A stretch of DNA of 20,110 bases, from positions 1 through 20,110 of IMG/VR virus record IMGVR_UViG_3300028666_000123; one strand, written 5' to 3'. The first letter of the stretch is position 1, and every line of letters starts with the position of its first letter. Shown piece after piece: positions 13,938 through 19,532 of the stretch. The position numbers were made by a program, and so were the translations under genes. Origin of the DNA: a virus. The notes under the pieces were generated by a model. It had not been told where the DNA came from and did not search any database. It saw only the letters and a list, made by a program, of their open reading frames with translations.

Positions 13938-14210
13938 TTACTTCTTTGAGGGATTCTTTTTCTTTTGAGGGAAAAACTTTAGCTGGATTTTCTTGACCGG
14001 AAATGGTTCGCCCGATTTCTTACACAGTTTGATAAACTCTCGTTCGGTGTAGTTCGGCTTGCCGCGAGTAATGGTCAATTCGAGGTTGCCCCGTGAGAAC
14101 GATTGACCGTATCGTGTGCGGGTGGCGCGAATAATCTCCTTATCACTAATATATTTTGTGGCTTTTATCGCTTTCGCCGCCACGAGCGTTTCTATAAGTG
14201 TGTCGTACAT
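13938..14210 (-). CDS. Unknown basic protein
   Basis: 90 residues, ATG at 14210, one base after the previous stop (TAATATG). N-terminal helix MYDTLIETLVAAKAIKATKY, then ISDKEIIRATRTRYGQSFSRGN that could form a helix-turn-helix-like segment, then LELTITRGKPNYTEREFIKL and a Lys-rich tail ending KKKNPSKK. A DNA-binding role is possible from charge. No family identified. Confidence 0.65.
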   Translation of the reverse strand: MYDTLIETLVAAKAIKATKYISDKEIIRATRTRYGQSFSRGNLELTITRGKPNYTEREFIKLCKKSGEPFPVKKIQLKFFPQKKKNPSKK

Positions 14211-14211
14211 A

Positions 14212-14412
14212 TTAGTTTAGTTTTTCTTCTTTTCCACAAACAACACAGTACGGTTGACCGAACGTAAAGTGATTTCCACGCCAATGGATAAAACGCTCTC
14301 TTAGATTCGGGAATAACAACATCGGCTTAGCCGCTTCCCAGTGTTTACCATCTCTAGATGTTGCACTATCGGGACTTAAATAATCTTGCGCTGTTACTTG
14401 TATATATCTCAT
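14212..14412 (-). CDS. First gene of the leftward operon, small CxxC protein
   Basis: 66 residues from the ATG at 14412 (MRYIQVTAQDYLSPDSATSR); a TTG at 14439 would lie inside the promoter. The single CVVCG near the C terminus (about 58-62) and the preceding FIHWRGNHFTFGQPY suggest a possible metal site. The predicted transcription start falls on the ATG, so the mRNA would be leaderless. Function unknown. Confidence 0.65.
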   Translation of the reverse strand: MRYIQVTAQDYLSPDSATSRDGKHWEAAKPMLLFPNLRERFIHWRGNHFTFGQPYCVVCGKEEKLN

Positions 14413-14418
14413 ATCATG

Positions 14419-14446
14419 ATTATAGCCTCCGACTATCAATAGTCAA
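14419..14446 (-). promoter_or_regulatory. Strong sigma70-type promoter with palindromic operator
   Basis: Minus strand: -35 TTGACT at 14446-14441, 16-base spacer, -10 TATAAT at 14424-14419. The start point predicted six to seven bases downstream coincides with the ATG at 14412. A perfect inverted repeat, GACTAT-TG-ATAGTC, at 14431-14444 overlaps the -35 box and fills much of the spacer, so a repressor bound there would block RNA polymerase. It would control the whole leftward packaging/chaperonin operon. Confidence 0.75.
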
Positions 14447-14780
14447 TGAGACTTTGGGGAAAAGTATTTCTCGCGCTTTTATTTTTTGCACACTTGTCTA
14501 CCTCGATGATGATGCGAGTTGAAGAAAATATATTACAGAGTCTTGATGAAGCCGCAGGATTAACACCTCGATGAGTGACCTTTAAGTGCTTCTTGGTATG
14601 CATAGACCTAGTTCAGATGGGGCGGCGACACAAGTGTTACAAAGTCGTTTTCCACCCTTTCGCAACTATACCCATGCATACCTTAATTGTTTGTGCGATT
14701 CCTGTTTATATAGCGGTGACCCGAAGAGGCCGCTGGTTTCTCTGTGAATGTGCTTTATGAAAAGTAAATTGGTGCATAGC
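14447..14780. other. Non-coding stretch with a 9-bp inverted repeat
   Basis: About 330 bases without a convincing gene; short open frames here lack plausible composition and start signals. The arms GGTATGCAT (14595-14603) and ATGCATACC (14674-14682) are perfect inverted repeats 70 bases apart. The same GGTATGCA core recurs at 18133-18140 in the other regulatory region. A GTGCATA follows at 14772-14778. Confidence 0.4.
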
Positions 14781-14807
14781 AAAAATCCCCCATTTCTAGG
14801 AGATTTT
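14781..14807 (-). terminator. Terminator of the 86-residue gene unit
   Basis: On the minus strand AAAATCTCC and GGGGATTTT pair over nine positions with one G-U pair and an 8-base loop, followed by further T and GC. It lies downstream of the 14963-15223 gene. The stem is symmetric enough to work weakly in the other direction too. Confidence 0.55.
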
Positions 14808-14813
14808 GGCCGC

Positions 14814-14877
14814 ACCTGTAATGCTTGTTGAGCACGCAACACCGTTGCACGCACAAAGAGCATTGTACATTACAGGT
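14814..14877. ncRNA. Structured element in the 3' region of the 86-residue gene
   Basis: Perfect 10-bp arms ACCTGTAATG (14814-14823) and CATTACAGGT (14868-14877) enclose a further imperfect stem with GCAAC/GTTGC at its tip. An alternative pairing AATGCT/AGCATT exists. It may be part of an mRNA 3' structure, a small RNA or a DNA cruciform. No known RNA family is recognised. Confidence 0.4.
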
Positions 14878-14938
14878 TTCATAAAGACAATCTACACCTC
14901 ACACGTTCCTCACGCAACTAGGTGGAAGTGAACAAACA

Positions 14939-14970
14939 GTGCATAACTTGATGCCTATCCCTTCACGACA
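14939..14970 (+). repeat. Left arm of a 32-bp inverted repeat
   Basis: It matches the reverse complement of 15253-15284 at 28 of 32 positions. It begins GTGCATAACTTG and ends CTTCACGACA, the last part covering the stop codon of the 86-residue gene. The first bases are the reverse of TTATGCAC, a near DnaA box. Confidence 0.85.
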
Positions 14971-15223
14971 TAATTGACCGAATGAGCGGCAAATACGGTC
15001 GCACCTGCTCTCTGTCGCTTTCTTTTTCTTTCTCGGAAAGCATTTGGTACGGCGTGTTTATTTGCATTTGCCAACGGTCTTTCCATTCGTGCGGAAGTAC
15101 CCACGCCTGAATATCGTTATTCCAAGCCAAACGTGAGTGAAGATAGTTTTGCCACTTTGCCCAACGGATATGTTCAAGTTCCGCGCCGCGCTCAACAAAC
15201 TCTTTTTCTTGGTCTGGTGTCAT
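14963..15223 (-). CDS. RyR-domain-like small phage protein inside the inverted repeat
   Basis: 86 residues, ATG at 15223, TGA at 14965-14963. It contains LEHIRWAKWQNYLHSRLAWN, then PHEWKDRWQMQINTPYQMLS and SEKEKESDREQVRPYLPLI. The order (E-H-x-R-W, then PY-x-x-LSEKEK-x-SDR) matches small phage proteins related to the RyR repeat domain (HE-x-W ... hP-x-L-x-pY-x-x-L-x-x-x-e-K-x-x-dR). RyR-type domains in bacteria are linked to nucleotide-ligand binding, but here that is only an analogy. It has its own promoter and terminator and runs opposite to the gene on its right. It is bounded by the two arms of a 32-bp inverted repeat. Confidence 0.75.
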   Translation of the reverse strand: MTPDQEKEFVERGAELEHIRWAKWQNYLHSRLAWNNDIQAWVLPHEWKDRWQMQINTPYQMLSEKEKESDREQVRPYLPLIRSIMS

Positions 15224-15231
15224 AGGTTTTT

Positions 15232-15261
15232 ATTATACAATATCGTGTCCAGTGTCGTCAG
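15232..15261 (-). promoter_or_regulatory. Promoter of the 86-residue gene
   Basis: The -10 TATAAT lies at 15237-15232, eight bases before the ATG, predicting an almost leaderless mRNA. A weak -35 CTGACG (15261-15256) lies 18 bases upstream and falls inside the right arm of the inverted repeat, so a protein bound to that arm would affect this promoter. Confidence 0.5.
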
Positions 15262-15284
15262 GGGATAGGCGTTAAGTTATGCAC
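15253..15284 (-). repeat. Right arm of the 32-bp inverted repeat, with DnaA-box match
   Basis: Partner of 14939-14970 (28 of 32 identical in inverted orientation). The end reads TTATGCAC and with the next base gives TTATGCACA (15277-15285), fitting the general DnaA box TTATNCACA. The left arm has TTATGCACT, one change off. Confidence 0.85.
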
Positions 15285-15336
15285 ACCCAATCCCCTTCCC
15301 TGTCATGGATGAGGGTGGAATGAAGTGATATTATTC

Positions 15337-15369
15337 TTGTATGACTTTGTGCAGTCTCGTAATTATAAA
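15337..15369 (+). promoter_or_regulatory. Possible rightward promoter
   Basis: TTGTAT at 15337-15342 and TAATTA at 15360-15365 are 17 bases apart; TATAAA at 15364-15369 overlaps. The predicted start lies at about 15371, directly at the first base of the terminator-like hairpin. Match to consensus is moderate. Confidence 0.35.
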
Positions 15370-15370
15370 T

Positions 15371-15408
15371 GGCGGCTTCCTTTGCACAAAGGGGGAGCTG
15401 CCGTTTTT
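15371..15408 (+). terminator. Terminator/attenuator hairpin before the replication gene
   Basis: GGCGGCT (15371-15377) pairs with AGCTGCC (15396-15402) with one G-U pair, with CC/GG and TTTG/CAAA continuing inside. It is followed by GTTTTTG. It lies between a promoter-like sequence and the gene at 15420, so it looks like an attenuator. ATG GCG ... TGA spanning 15369-15410 would code a 13-residue leader peptide. Confidence 0.6.
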
Positions 15409-15419
15409 GATTATGAGGT

Positions 15420-15722
15420 ATGCAATGGTTTAAGTTTTACGGGGCTGATTATTTAATTGACCCGAAGATGTCCGAGTTGAGTTCCGGCGAGCGCGTTTGT
15501 TGGATAACGCTACTCTGTTTCGCCGGTGCCTCGGAGAATAGTGGAAAAATCACTCATGTATCCGAGACTCATCTTTTACGGCAGTCCGGCATTAAAGAAA
15601 ACTCCGCCGAGTGGAAAGATACTACTGGAGTTCTGAAGAAGTTCTTGAAGTTGGGAATGATAACGCATGATAACGGAAAGAGAGAGAGAGAAGAGAGAGA
15701 GAGAAAGAAGAGAAGTTTCTAA
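15420..15722 (+). CDS. Replication-initiator-like N-terminal domain, frameshifted
   Basis: 100 residues before a TAA. Residues 1-85 (MQWFKFYGADYLIDPKMSEL, WITLLCFAGASENSGKITHV, LLRQSGI, VLKKFLKLGMITHDN) are typical of the winged-helix N-terminal domain of phage replisome-organiser proteins that load helicase at the origin. After DNG the frame enters a pure purine tract and ends abruptly at KREREERERKKRSF. In the +1 frame the reading continues past the stop, giving GMQRIAEFVKTLPPSKKII, and ends exactly at the ATGA of the methyltransferase gene. The gene is therefore frameshifted or length-variable, and the usual central part of such proteins is missing. A GAGGT directly precedes the ATG. Confidence 0.65.
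   Translation: MQWFKFYGADYLIDPKMSELSSGERVCWITLLCFAGASENSGKITHVSETHLLRQSGIKENSAEWKDTTGVLKKFLKLGMITHDNGKREREERERKKRSF
15675..15715 (+). repeat. Purine (AG)n microsatellite in the replication gene
   Basis: 41 bases of A and G only, including two (AG)6 blocks (15679-15690 and 15692-15703) split by one A. It sits where the reading frame of 15420-15722 breaks. Gain of one AG unit would join the frames. Confidence 0.9.
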
Positions 15723-15791
15723 AGAAACGGGGAAAGGGATGCAGCGAATAGCAGAGTTCGTAAAAACATTACCACCTTCAAAGAAAATTAT

Positions 15792-16424
15792 ATGAGTGAA
15801 CAGATAATCATAGAGGGCGACTGTCTCCAAGTTATGCGCGGCTTCGCTGATAAGTCGTTTGATTTGTGCCTCACTGACCCTCCCTACGGTATCAAAGCTG
15901 ATTCGGGCGTAGGTGGATTTGGTTCGAGCGATACGAGCAAACACTACAAAGATGACTGGGACGCTTATACCCCCCCCAGAGAGGTTTTTGATGAGATTTT
16001 GCGCGTGTCTAAGAGTGTTGTTATTTTTGGCGGACAATTTTTCACAGATAAACTTCCCCCTAACGGACATTGGATTGTGTGGGACAAAAAAGGAGGCATA
16101 TCTTTTGATAATCCTTTTGGTGATTGTGAGCTTGCGTGGACGAATATCAACCGTAAATCGGTCAAGAAGTATACCTGTATCCAACAGGGATTCGTAGCAG
16201 AGGAGCGCGATAGGTGGCATCCTACACAAAAGCCTGTAAAGTTGTTCGGCGAGATTATTCGCGACTACACGGAAGAGGGCGCAACAATCCTTGACCCGTT
16301 TGCTGGTAGCGGAACGACAGGACTTGCCGCGAAGTATCTAAATCGCCCATACACCCTCATAGAAATTTCCCCCAAATACATCGAAATCGCCCGCAAGAGA
16401 TTAAGTCAAGACATGCTGTTTTGA
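15792..16424 (+). CDS. DNA adenine/cytosine-N4 methyltransferase (beta-class order), solitary
   Basis: 210 residues, complete. Catalytic DPPY at 29-32; HPTQKP at 143-148; SAM-binding FAGSGTT at 170-176 followed by IEISPKYIEIARKRL. The catalytic motif comes before the SAM motif, the order of the beta class of amino-methyltransferases (N6-adenine or N4-cytosine). The stretch between (about 40-140), including the variable DTSKHYKDDWDAYT region, would recognise the target. No restriction enzyme gene is near, so it is an orphan phage enzyme that may protect phage DNA from host restriction or mark it for regulation. Its ATG overlaps the end of the frameshifted replication gene as ATGA in the +1 frame. 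Confidence 0.93.
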   Translation: MSEQIIIEGDCLQVMRGFADKSFDLCLTDPPYGIKADSGVGGFGSSDTSKHYKDDWDAYTPPREVFDEILRVSKSVVIFGGQFFTDKLPPNGHWIVWDKKGGISFDNPFGDCELAWTNINRKSVKKYTCIQQGFVAEERDRWHPTQKPVKLFGEIIRDYTEEGATILDPFAGSGTTGLAAKYLNRPYTLIEISPKYIEIARKRLSQDMLF

Positions 16425-16518
16425 GAGGATAGGGCTAGAGGGAGGAGAGTTCCTGTTTCAGTGCGATTATTTCTATCTTCCAGAAAACACCTTGATAACC
16501 CCTATCACCCCTTCAGTG

Positions 16519-16537
16519 AAGGCAACAGGTGCCTTTT
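16519..16537 (+). terminator. Terminator after the methyltransferase
   Basis: AAGGCA (16519-16524) and TGCCTT (16530-16535) form a perfect 6-bp stem around ACAGG, followed by TT. Outer GTGA/TCAC can also pair. It lies in the gap between the convergent genes 15792-16424 and 16539-16766. The short stem and U-tract make it moderate. Confidence 0.45.
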
Positions 16538-16538
16538 C

Positions 16539-16766
16539 TCACAGGTATTTCAAGTGTTGTTTGAGGAAATCAATGGTTTCAGCTGCTCGACAGCTCTGAC
16601 AACGAGCGTCTATCCAATATTCGTAGTCTTTCGGGGTCTTGCAGTGGAATAGATCTTTGTGGTCTTCATAGTCTTTCGTTTTGCAATTCCCTCCCCATCC
16701 CTTTTTAAGATAGCGGATCGTCGCTCTTACCGCAGCTCTTTCAGGAGTGTGTTTATCTATTTTCAT
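16539..16766 (-). CDS. Small Cys-containing protein after the NinG-like gene
   Basis: 75 residues from the ATG at 16766, which overlaps the NinG-like stop as ATGA. It begins MKIDKHTPERAAVRATIRYL, has KKGWGGNCKTKDYEDHKDLF and HCKTPKDYEYWIDARCQSC with a terminal helix (AAETIDFLKQHLKYL). Four Cys and two His could hold zinc. Last gene of its operon. Function unknown. Confidence 0.7.
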   Translation of the reverse strand: MKIDKHTPERAAVRATIRYLKKGWGGNCKTKDYEDHKDLFHCKTPKDYEYWIDARCQSCRAAETIDFLKQHLKYL

Positions 16767-17140
16767 ACCTTCAGTGAAGCTAGTAGGGAGGCGTAATGAG
16801 CTATGACTTCTTCCCAGTTCTTTATCGGATCGACTTTCCACCTGCGGGCTTCGAATTCTTTAACAACTTCTTCACCGTAATCTTTAACGAGGTGGGTTCG
16901 ATATGCCACTTGTTGCCCTTGTCCAACACCATTACAGCGGCCGCATTGAAGGTGAATCTGCCTGTTATCCCACGAGAGGCGATTGTTGCTGCCAGAAAGT
17001 GCAACTGGGATAAAGTGTCCTGCTTGAGCGTTCTGGCCCAGAAGGTTCTTAGATGGACATGTGTAGCAGTCTTTCTCCTTTGCCCGCGTGTAGGCTTTGA
17101 CTGCTTCCCACGCTTTTCCTTTAGCACCTTTGTAGCGCAT
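16763..17140 (-). CDS. NinG/Rap-like recombination endonuclease
   Basis: 125 residues, ATG at 17140. CYTC (25-28), QAGHFIPVALSG (H42) and NRQIHLQCGRCN (H63, C66, C69, N70), then a Tyr/Gly-rich tail (VAYRTHLVKDYGEEVVKEFE). This arrangement of CxxC, GHF, H-x-x-CxxCN is that of the NinG family. Lambda NinG (Rap) is a Holliday-junction/structure-specific endonuclease in phage recombination. The protein is shorter than lambda NinG (about 204 residues), so it may be a minimal form. It is coupled to the small gene downstream and lies in an operon with an HNH enzyme. Confidence 0.8.
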   Translation of the reverse strand: MRYKGAKGKAWEAVKAYTRAKEKDCYTCPSKNLLGQNAQAGHFIPVALSGSNNRLSWDNRQIHLQCGRCNGVGQGQQVAYRTHLVKDYGEEVVKEFEARRWKVDPIKNWEEVIAHYASLLASLKV

Positions 17141-17158
17141 TGTTCTTTCATGGTAGCA

Positions 17159-17464
17159 CTAAAGTCTAGGCAAATTTGCGTATATCCGGCTCCTCAATGA
17201 ACTAAGCTCACTCGGAACAGCAATCATGTATCCCTCCAACTCAATCAATCTTTGTCCTCCTTCCGAGACTTCCCATGCCATCTTCTTTCCTATCGCTGTC
17301 TTTTCTTCAGAGTTCATGAGAAAGAGAGCACGAGCTTTCTTGAGTTTTGATATTTCCAGCGCGAGGTCGGTTTTGAAGTGGGTAAGAGCGATGTGATAGT
17401 TTTCCAGTTGCTCCAAATTTAGCCTTTCATCCTTCACTGCTTTTAGTGTGTCGGAGAGGTTCAT
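17159..17464 (-). CDS. Coiled-coil phage protein, unknown
   Basis: 101 residues, ATG at 17464 overlapping the HNH stop as ATGA. It is mostly helical: MNLSDTLKAVKDERLNLEQL, LALEISKLKKARALFLMNSE, then EKTAIGKKMAWEVSEGGQRL and a final helix. The pattern ERL-x-LEQLE-x-Y and GQRLIEL occurs in small helical phage proteins of recombination modules, but I cannot name a function. Its place between HNH and NinG-like genes fits a recombination-related role. Confidence 0.7.
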   Translation of the reverse strand: MNLSDTLKAVKDERLNLEQLENYHIALTHFKTDLALEISKLKKARALFLMNSEEKTAIGKKMAWEVSEGGQRLIELEGYMIAVPSELSSLRSRIYANLPRL

Positions 17465-17937
17465 GGAGAGTTAGATGCTCTTAATTTCTTGCCGTATTCG
17501 GGATATTTCTTACGGCGAATGAGCTCCTTTTCACGATTCTTCGCATAATACTCTCTATAAGAAATCCGGGCACATTCAAAGCAATATCTTGTACCGTCAC
17601 TCATTTTAACAAATGCATGTCCTCTACGACAAACGACTTTCCGAGCATTTAGTGCTCCGCGACCGGTGCCTCGCAAGATATTTTCCTTCAAAGTACAGGC
17701 ATCGAGATGTTTAGGGTTTACGCATCTTGTGACCTTACAAAGGTGGTCAATTGTCATTCCTTTCTTGATTTTACCCCTGTGAATCTCATACATGAGACGA
17801 TGTATATAAATATGCTTCCCGTCTAAGTTTGCGTGACCATACCAGTGGTTACCACTACCCGCAACAGCGCCACTCCAAATCCAACATCCGGGTTTGGGAT
17901 TTTTTTTAATTGTTTTGTAGATTTCCTTCAACGTCAT
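17461..17937 (-). CDS. HNH endonuclease, probably homing type
   Basis: 158 residues from the ATG at 17937, which overlaps the preceding small gene's stop as ATGA; the ATG at 17943 is also possible, with a TTG upstream. An HNH_3-type core: HRLMYEIHRGKIKKGM (H46), TIDHLCKVTRCVNPKHL (D64, H65, C67, C72, N74, H77) with TLKENILRG. A second Cys/His zinc site follows in the C-terminal part (C104, H108, C120, C123) with a basic tail. Such enzymes nick DNA and are often free-standing homing endonucleases in phages. No intron or split gene is visible here. It could also be a cleavage enzyme of the recombination module. Confidence 0.85.
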   Translation of the reverse strand: MTLKEIYKTIKKNPKPGCWIWSGAVAGSGNHWYGHANLDGKHIYIHRLMYEIHRGKIKKGMTIDHLCKVTRCVNPKHLDACTLKENILRGTGRGALNARKVVCRRGHAFVKMSDGTRYCFECARISYREYYAKNREKELIRRKKYPEYGKKLRASNSP

Positions 17938-18071
17938 AGACATTCGTTTTTGCTCATTTCCTCGGCAATCTCCCAAATTTTCTTTTGCTTTCGCGCTGCC
18001 TTGACTTTTATACGAGAACGTGTGGTTTCTAGAACTCTGATAATAACGTACTTACCCTTAGTTTCAGCCAT
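17934..18071 (-). CDS. Small ribbon-helix-helix-like protein, possible operon regulator
   Basis: 45 residues, ATG at 18071. KGKYVIIRVLETTRSRIKVK and AARKQKKIWEIAEEMSK follow the ribbon-helix-helix pattern: one strand, a helix, then a second helix after a short turn. Arc/CopG-type proteins bind DNA as dimers, often repressing their own gene. It is the first gene of the leftward operon and lies next to a cluster of ATGCA palindromes. The sequence is short, so the fold call is tentative. Confidence 0.6.
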   Translation of the reverse strand: MAETKGKYVIIRVLETTRSRIKVKAARKQKKIWEIAEEMSKNECL

Positions 18072-18092
18072 ATATGGATATATTACCACACT

Positions 18093-18147
18093 ATGCATTA
18101 TATGCAAATGCAGTTATACCCCTTTTTAATTGGGTATGCACTTGCAT
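18093..18147. promoter_or_regulatory. ATGCA/TGCAT operator cluster in a divergent promoter region
   Basis: Within 55 bases there are five ATGCA or TGCAT copies: ATGCAT at 18093-18098, ATGCA at 18102-18106 and 18108-18112, and the inverted pair ATGCA-CT-TGCAT at 18136-18147. ATACCC (18116-18121) and GGGTAT (18132-18137) are also inverted repeats. A minus-strand TATAAT box overlaps the left copies. It lies between the two divergent operons starting at 18071 and about 18178, so it probably holds both promoters and repressor sites. Confidence 0.55.
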
Positions 18148-18177
18148 ATATTTCGGTATCTGTTACCATCTGTCTTA

Positions 18178-18453
18178 GTGAAGGTGGCACCGGCAGCTCG
18201 GTTCATTGTAGGACATCAAAACGATTGGTGTCTGACAACGAGCTTGGCTGTTCGACAGCCTTTGCCTTCATTAGAAGATTCAAAATATCTTCGAAAGCCT
18301 TTGTACCTTTCATTGCCTCTCTCGGGAAACGCACGTCGCCTTATCACTTACAAAGGCGATAGGGCGATTGAGCTGGGGAGGGGCAATAAAGGGAAAGGTG
18401 AAAACCTTATTCTTATCAGTAGTAACCATGAAGAACTACAAACAATTCGGTAA
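18178..18453 (+). CDS. Possible small protein (weak)
   Basis: 91 residues from a GTG at 18178; a TTG at 18130 would lie inside the operator cluster. Composition is plausible (ARFIVGHQNDWCLTTSLAVR, RRLITYKGDRAIELGRGNK, ending ISSNHEELQTIR) and the frame overlaps the next gene by 26 bases. No ATG start, no ribosome binding site and no known domain, so it may be non-coding leader. Confidence 0.35.
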   Translation: MKVAPAARFIVGHQNDWCLTTSLAVRQPLPSLEDSKYLRKPLYLSLPLSGNARRLITYKGDRAIELGRGNKGKGENLILISSNHEELQTIR

Positions 18454-18625
18454 GATATCTTGTAAGACGATGAGACAGATACATTGGGAGATGAGACTTA
18501 GAAGGTGGAAACGGATAGCGGCAAAAGCAAAACAATTCTTTAACAGCTTCCACCGGATAGACGCAGGAAGCTCGGTTTTTGCAGTCATTGCACTTACAAT
18601 TATCACCGCAAAACAATTCGTATGA
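18428..18625 (+). CDS. Small protein with C-terminal membrane segment
   Basis: 65 residues, ATG at 18428. A basic N-terminal part (MKNYKQFGKISCKTMRQIHW, then LRRWKRIAAKAKQFFNSF) is followed by one hydrophobic segment near the end (SSVFAVIALTIITAKQFV). The stop overlaps the next start as ATGA. It could be a small membrane protein with cytoplasmic basic head. Function unknown. Confidence 0.6.
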   Translation: MKNYKQFGKISCKTMRQIHWEMRLRRWKRIAAKAKQFFNSFHRIDAGSSVFAVIALTIITAKQFV

Positions 18626-18807
18626 GCACCGAACGAAACACTCGCTGGCTGGAAATGTCCCGAGAGAACTTCGAGGAAGCTACCCTAGAAGGAAACTGGG
18701 ATACCGCTAGAGCAATTATCCAAGATGTAAAAGGCTTCTCAAAATCATCTGCCGCAGTGTTGGAAGCCGAGCTTATCAGGATTCAAAATGAAGAAGTTGA
18801 CATATGA
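18622..18807 (+). CDS. Small acidic helical protein
   Basis: 61 residues, ATG at 18622 (ATGA overlap) and stop overlapping the next ATG as ATGA. MSTERNTRWLEMSRENFEEA, then LEGNWDTARAIIQDVKGFSK and an acidic end. Mostly helical. No family recognised. Confidence 0.65.
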   Translation: MSTERNTRWLEMSRENFEEATLEGNWDTARAIIQDVKGFSKSSAAVLEAELIRIQNEEVDI

Positions 18808-19166
18808 GTATTTTCTTGAAAAGAACAGCAAATCGACCCTCGATGATAGTGGGCATTCCCGCAGACGTGATAGCGGATATGGAAATTGTCTTAGAATTTG
18901 TGGAGCGGTGGAACAAAAACGATGAAGAAAAACTAGCTGCCGACGCCGCTGTACGAGTTCAAAACTTCCTCAAGATGTACAAGGATATTGAGGCCGAGAA
19001 TGATGCGAAAGAAAACCTCCTTGATAACCTCACCAACGCTGATGAGCTAAAGCTAAAGAATGCACACGCAGACGACTATCTCGGAACAGACGATGATATG
19101 CCGGACGCGTATGAGTTGTGGTTAGAAGGCCTTACGTCCGATGAGCTTAAACAACTCTTGGTATGA
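18804..19166 (+). CDS. Acidic protein, unknown
   Basis: 120 residues. It begins MSIFLKRTANRPSMIVGIPA and is then strongly acidic and helical (ADMEIVLEFVERWNKNDEEK, ENLLDNLTNADELKLKNAHA), ending DAYELWLEGLTSDELKQLLV. Acidic helical proteins of this kind in phage early regions sometimes act as DNA mimics or inhibitors of host proteins, but nothing here proves that. ATGA overlaps on both sides place it in the rightward operon. Confidence 0.7.
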   Translation: MSIFLKRTANRPSMIVGIPADVIADMEIVLEFVERWNKNDEEKLAADAAVRVQNFLKMYKDIEAENDAKENLLDNLTNADELKLKNAHADDYLGTDDDMPDAYELWLEGLTSDELKQLLV

Positions 19167-19531
19167 AAGACCACTTCGATAAGGAAAACCCAGAGGGAAT
19201 CTATCGGATTCCACAGGAAGATGCCACCTCTTATAAGGCCACCCTACACGTCCCCATTGAACAATATGGCTTTATAGCTATCGAGTGTGAAAACACGCCT
19301 ACGGGGCTTGTGGAGGCTTACAGAGCCATAGCAGCAGCGAACACGACTGTCGTAAATCAGTTACCGGCAAAGGAGTTCAACGCGGCCATTGACGAATACC
19401 TACTCACGAACGCACTGAAAGGTGGAGTTGAGATTTACTATCGAATGTCGCCACAACAGCAATTCACCTTCCAAGAAATCAAGAAGTCCCTTAAGAGAAT
19501 TAAAAGCCGTGAGACTAACGTAGAAGAATAA
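19163..19531 (+). CDS. Unknown 122-residue protein
   Basis: ATG at 19163 overlapping the previous stop as ATGA. MKDHFDKENPEGIYRIPQED, TLHVPIEQYGFIAIECENTP, VEAYRAIAAANTTVVNQLPA and a Gln/Lys-rich end (MSPQQQFTFQEIKKSLKRIK). Mixed alpha/beta with a possible beta strand core (YKATLHVPIEQYGFIAIECE). I recognise no domain. Confidence 0.7.
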   Translation: MKDHFDKENPEGIYRIPQEDATSYKATLHVPIEQYGFIAIECENTPTGLVEAYRAIAAANTTVVNQLPAKEFNAAIDEYLLTNALKGGVEIYYRMSPQQQFTFQEIKKSLKRIKSRETNVEE

Positions 19532-19532
19532 T

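Noticed and set aside
14227-14237. TTTTCCACA as a further DnaA box
   Set aside because: It differs from consensus and lies inside a coding region; only the match in the repeat arm is kept.
14575-14863. Two short open frames, 61 codons plus and 65 codons minus, in the control region
   Set aside because: Composition is not protein-like, starts lack signals, and they lie across inverted repeats and a hairpin, so the region looks non-coding.
15576-16229. Open frame of 217 codons on the minus strand across the methyltransferase
   Set aside because: It covers the antisense of the GA tract and of motifs DPPY and HPTQKP; the methyltransferase on the plus strand explains the region.
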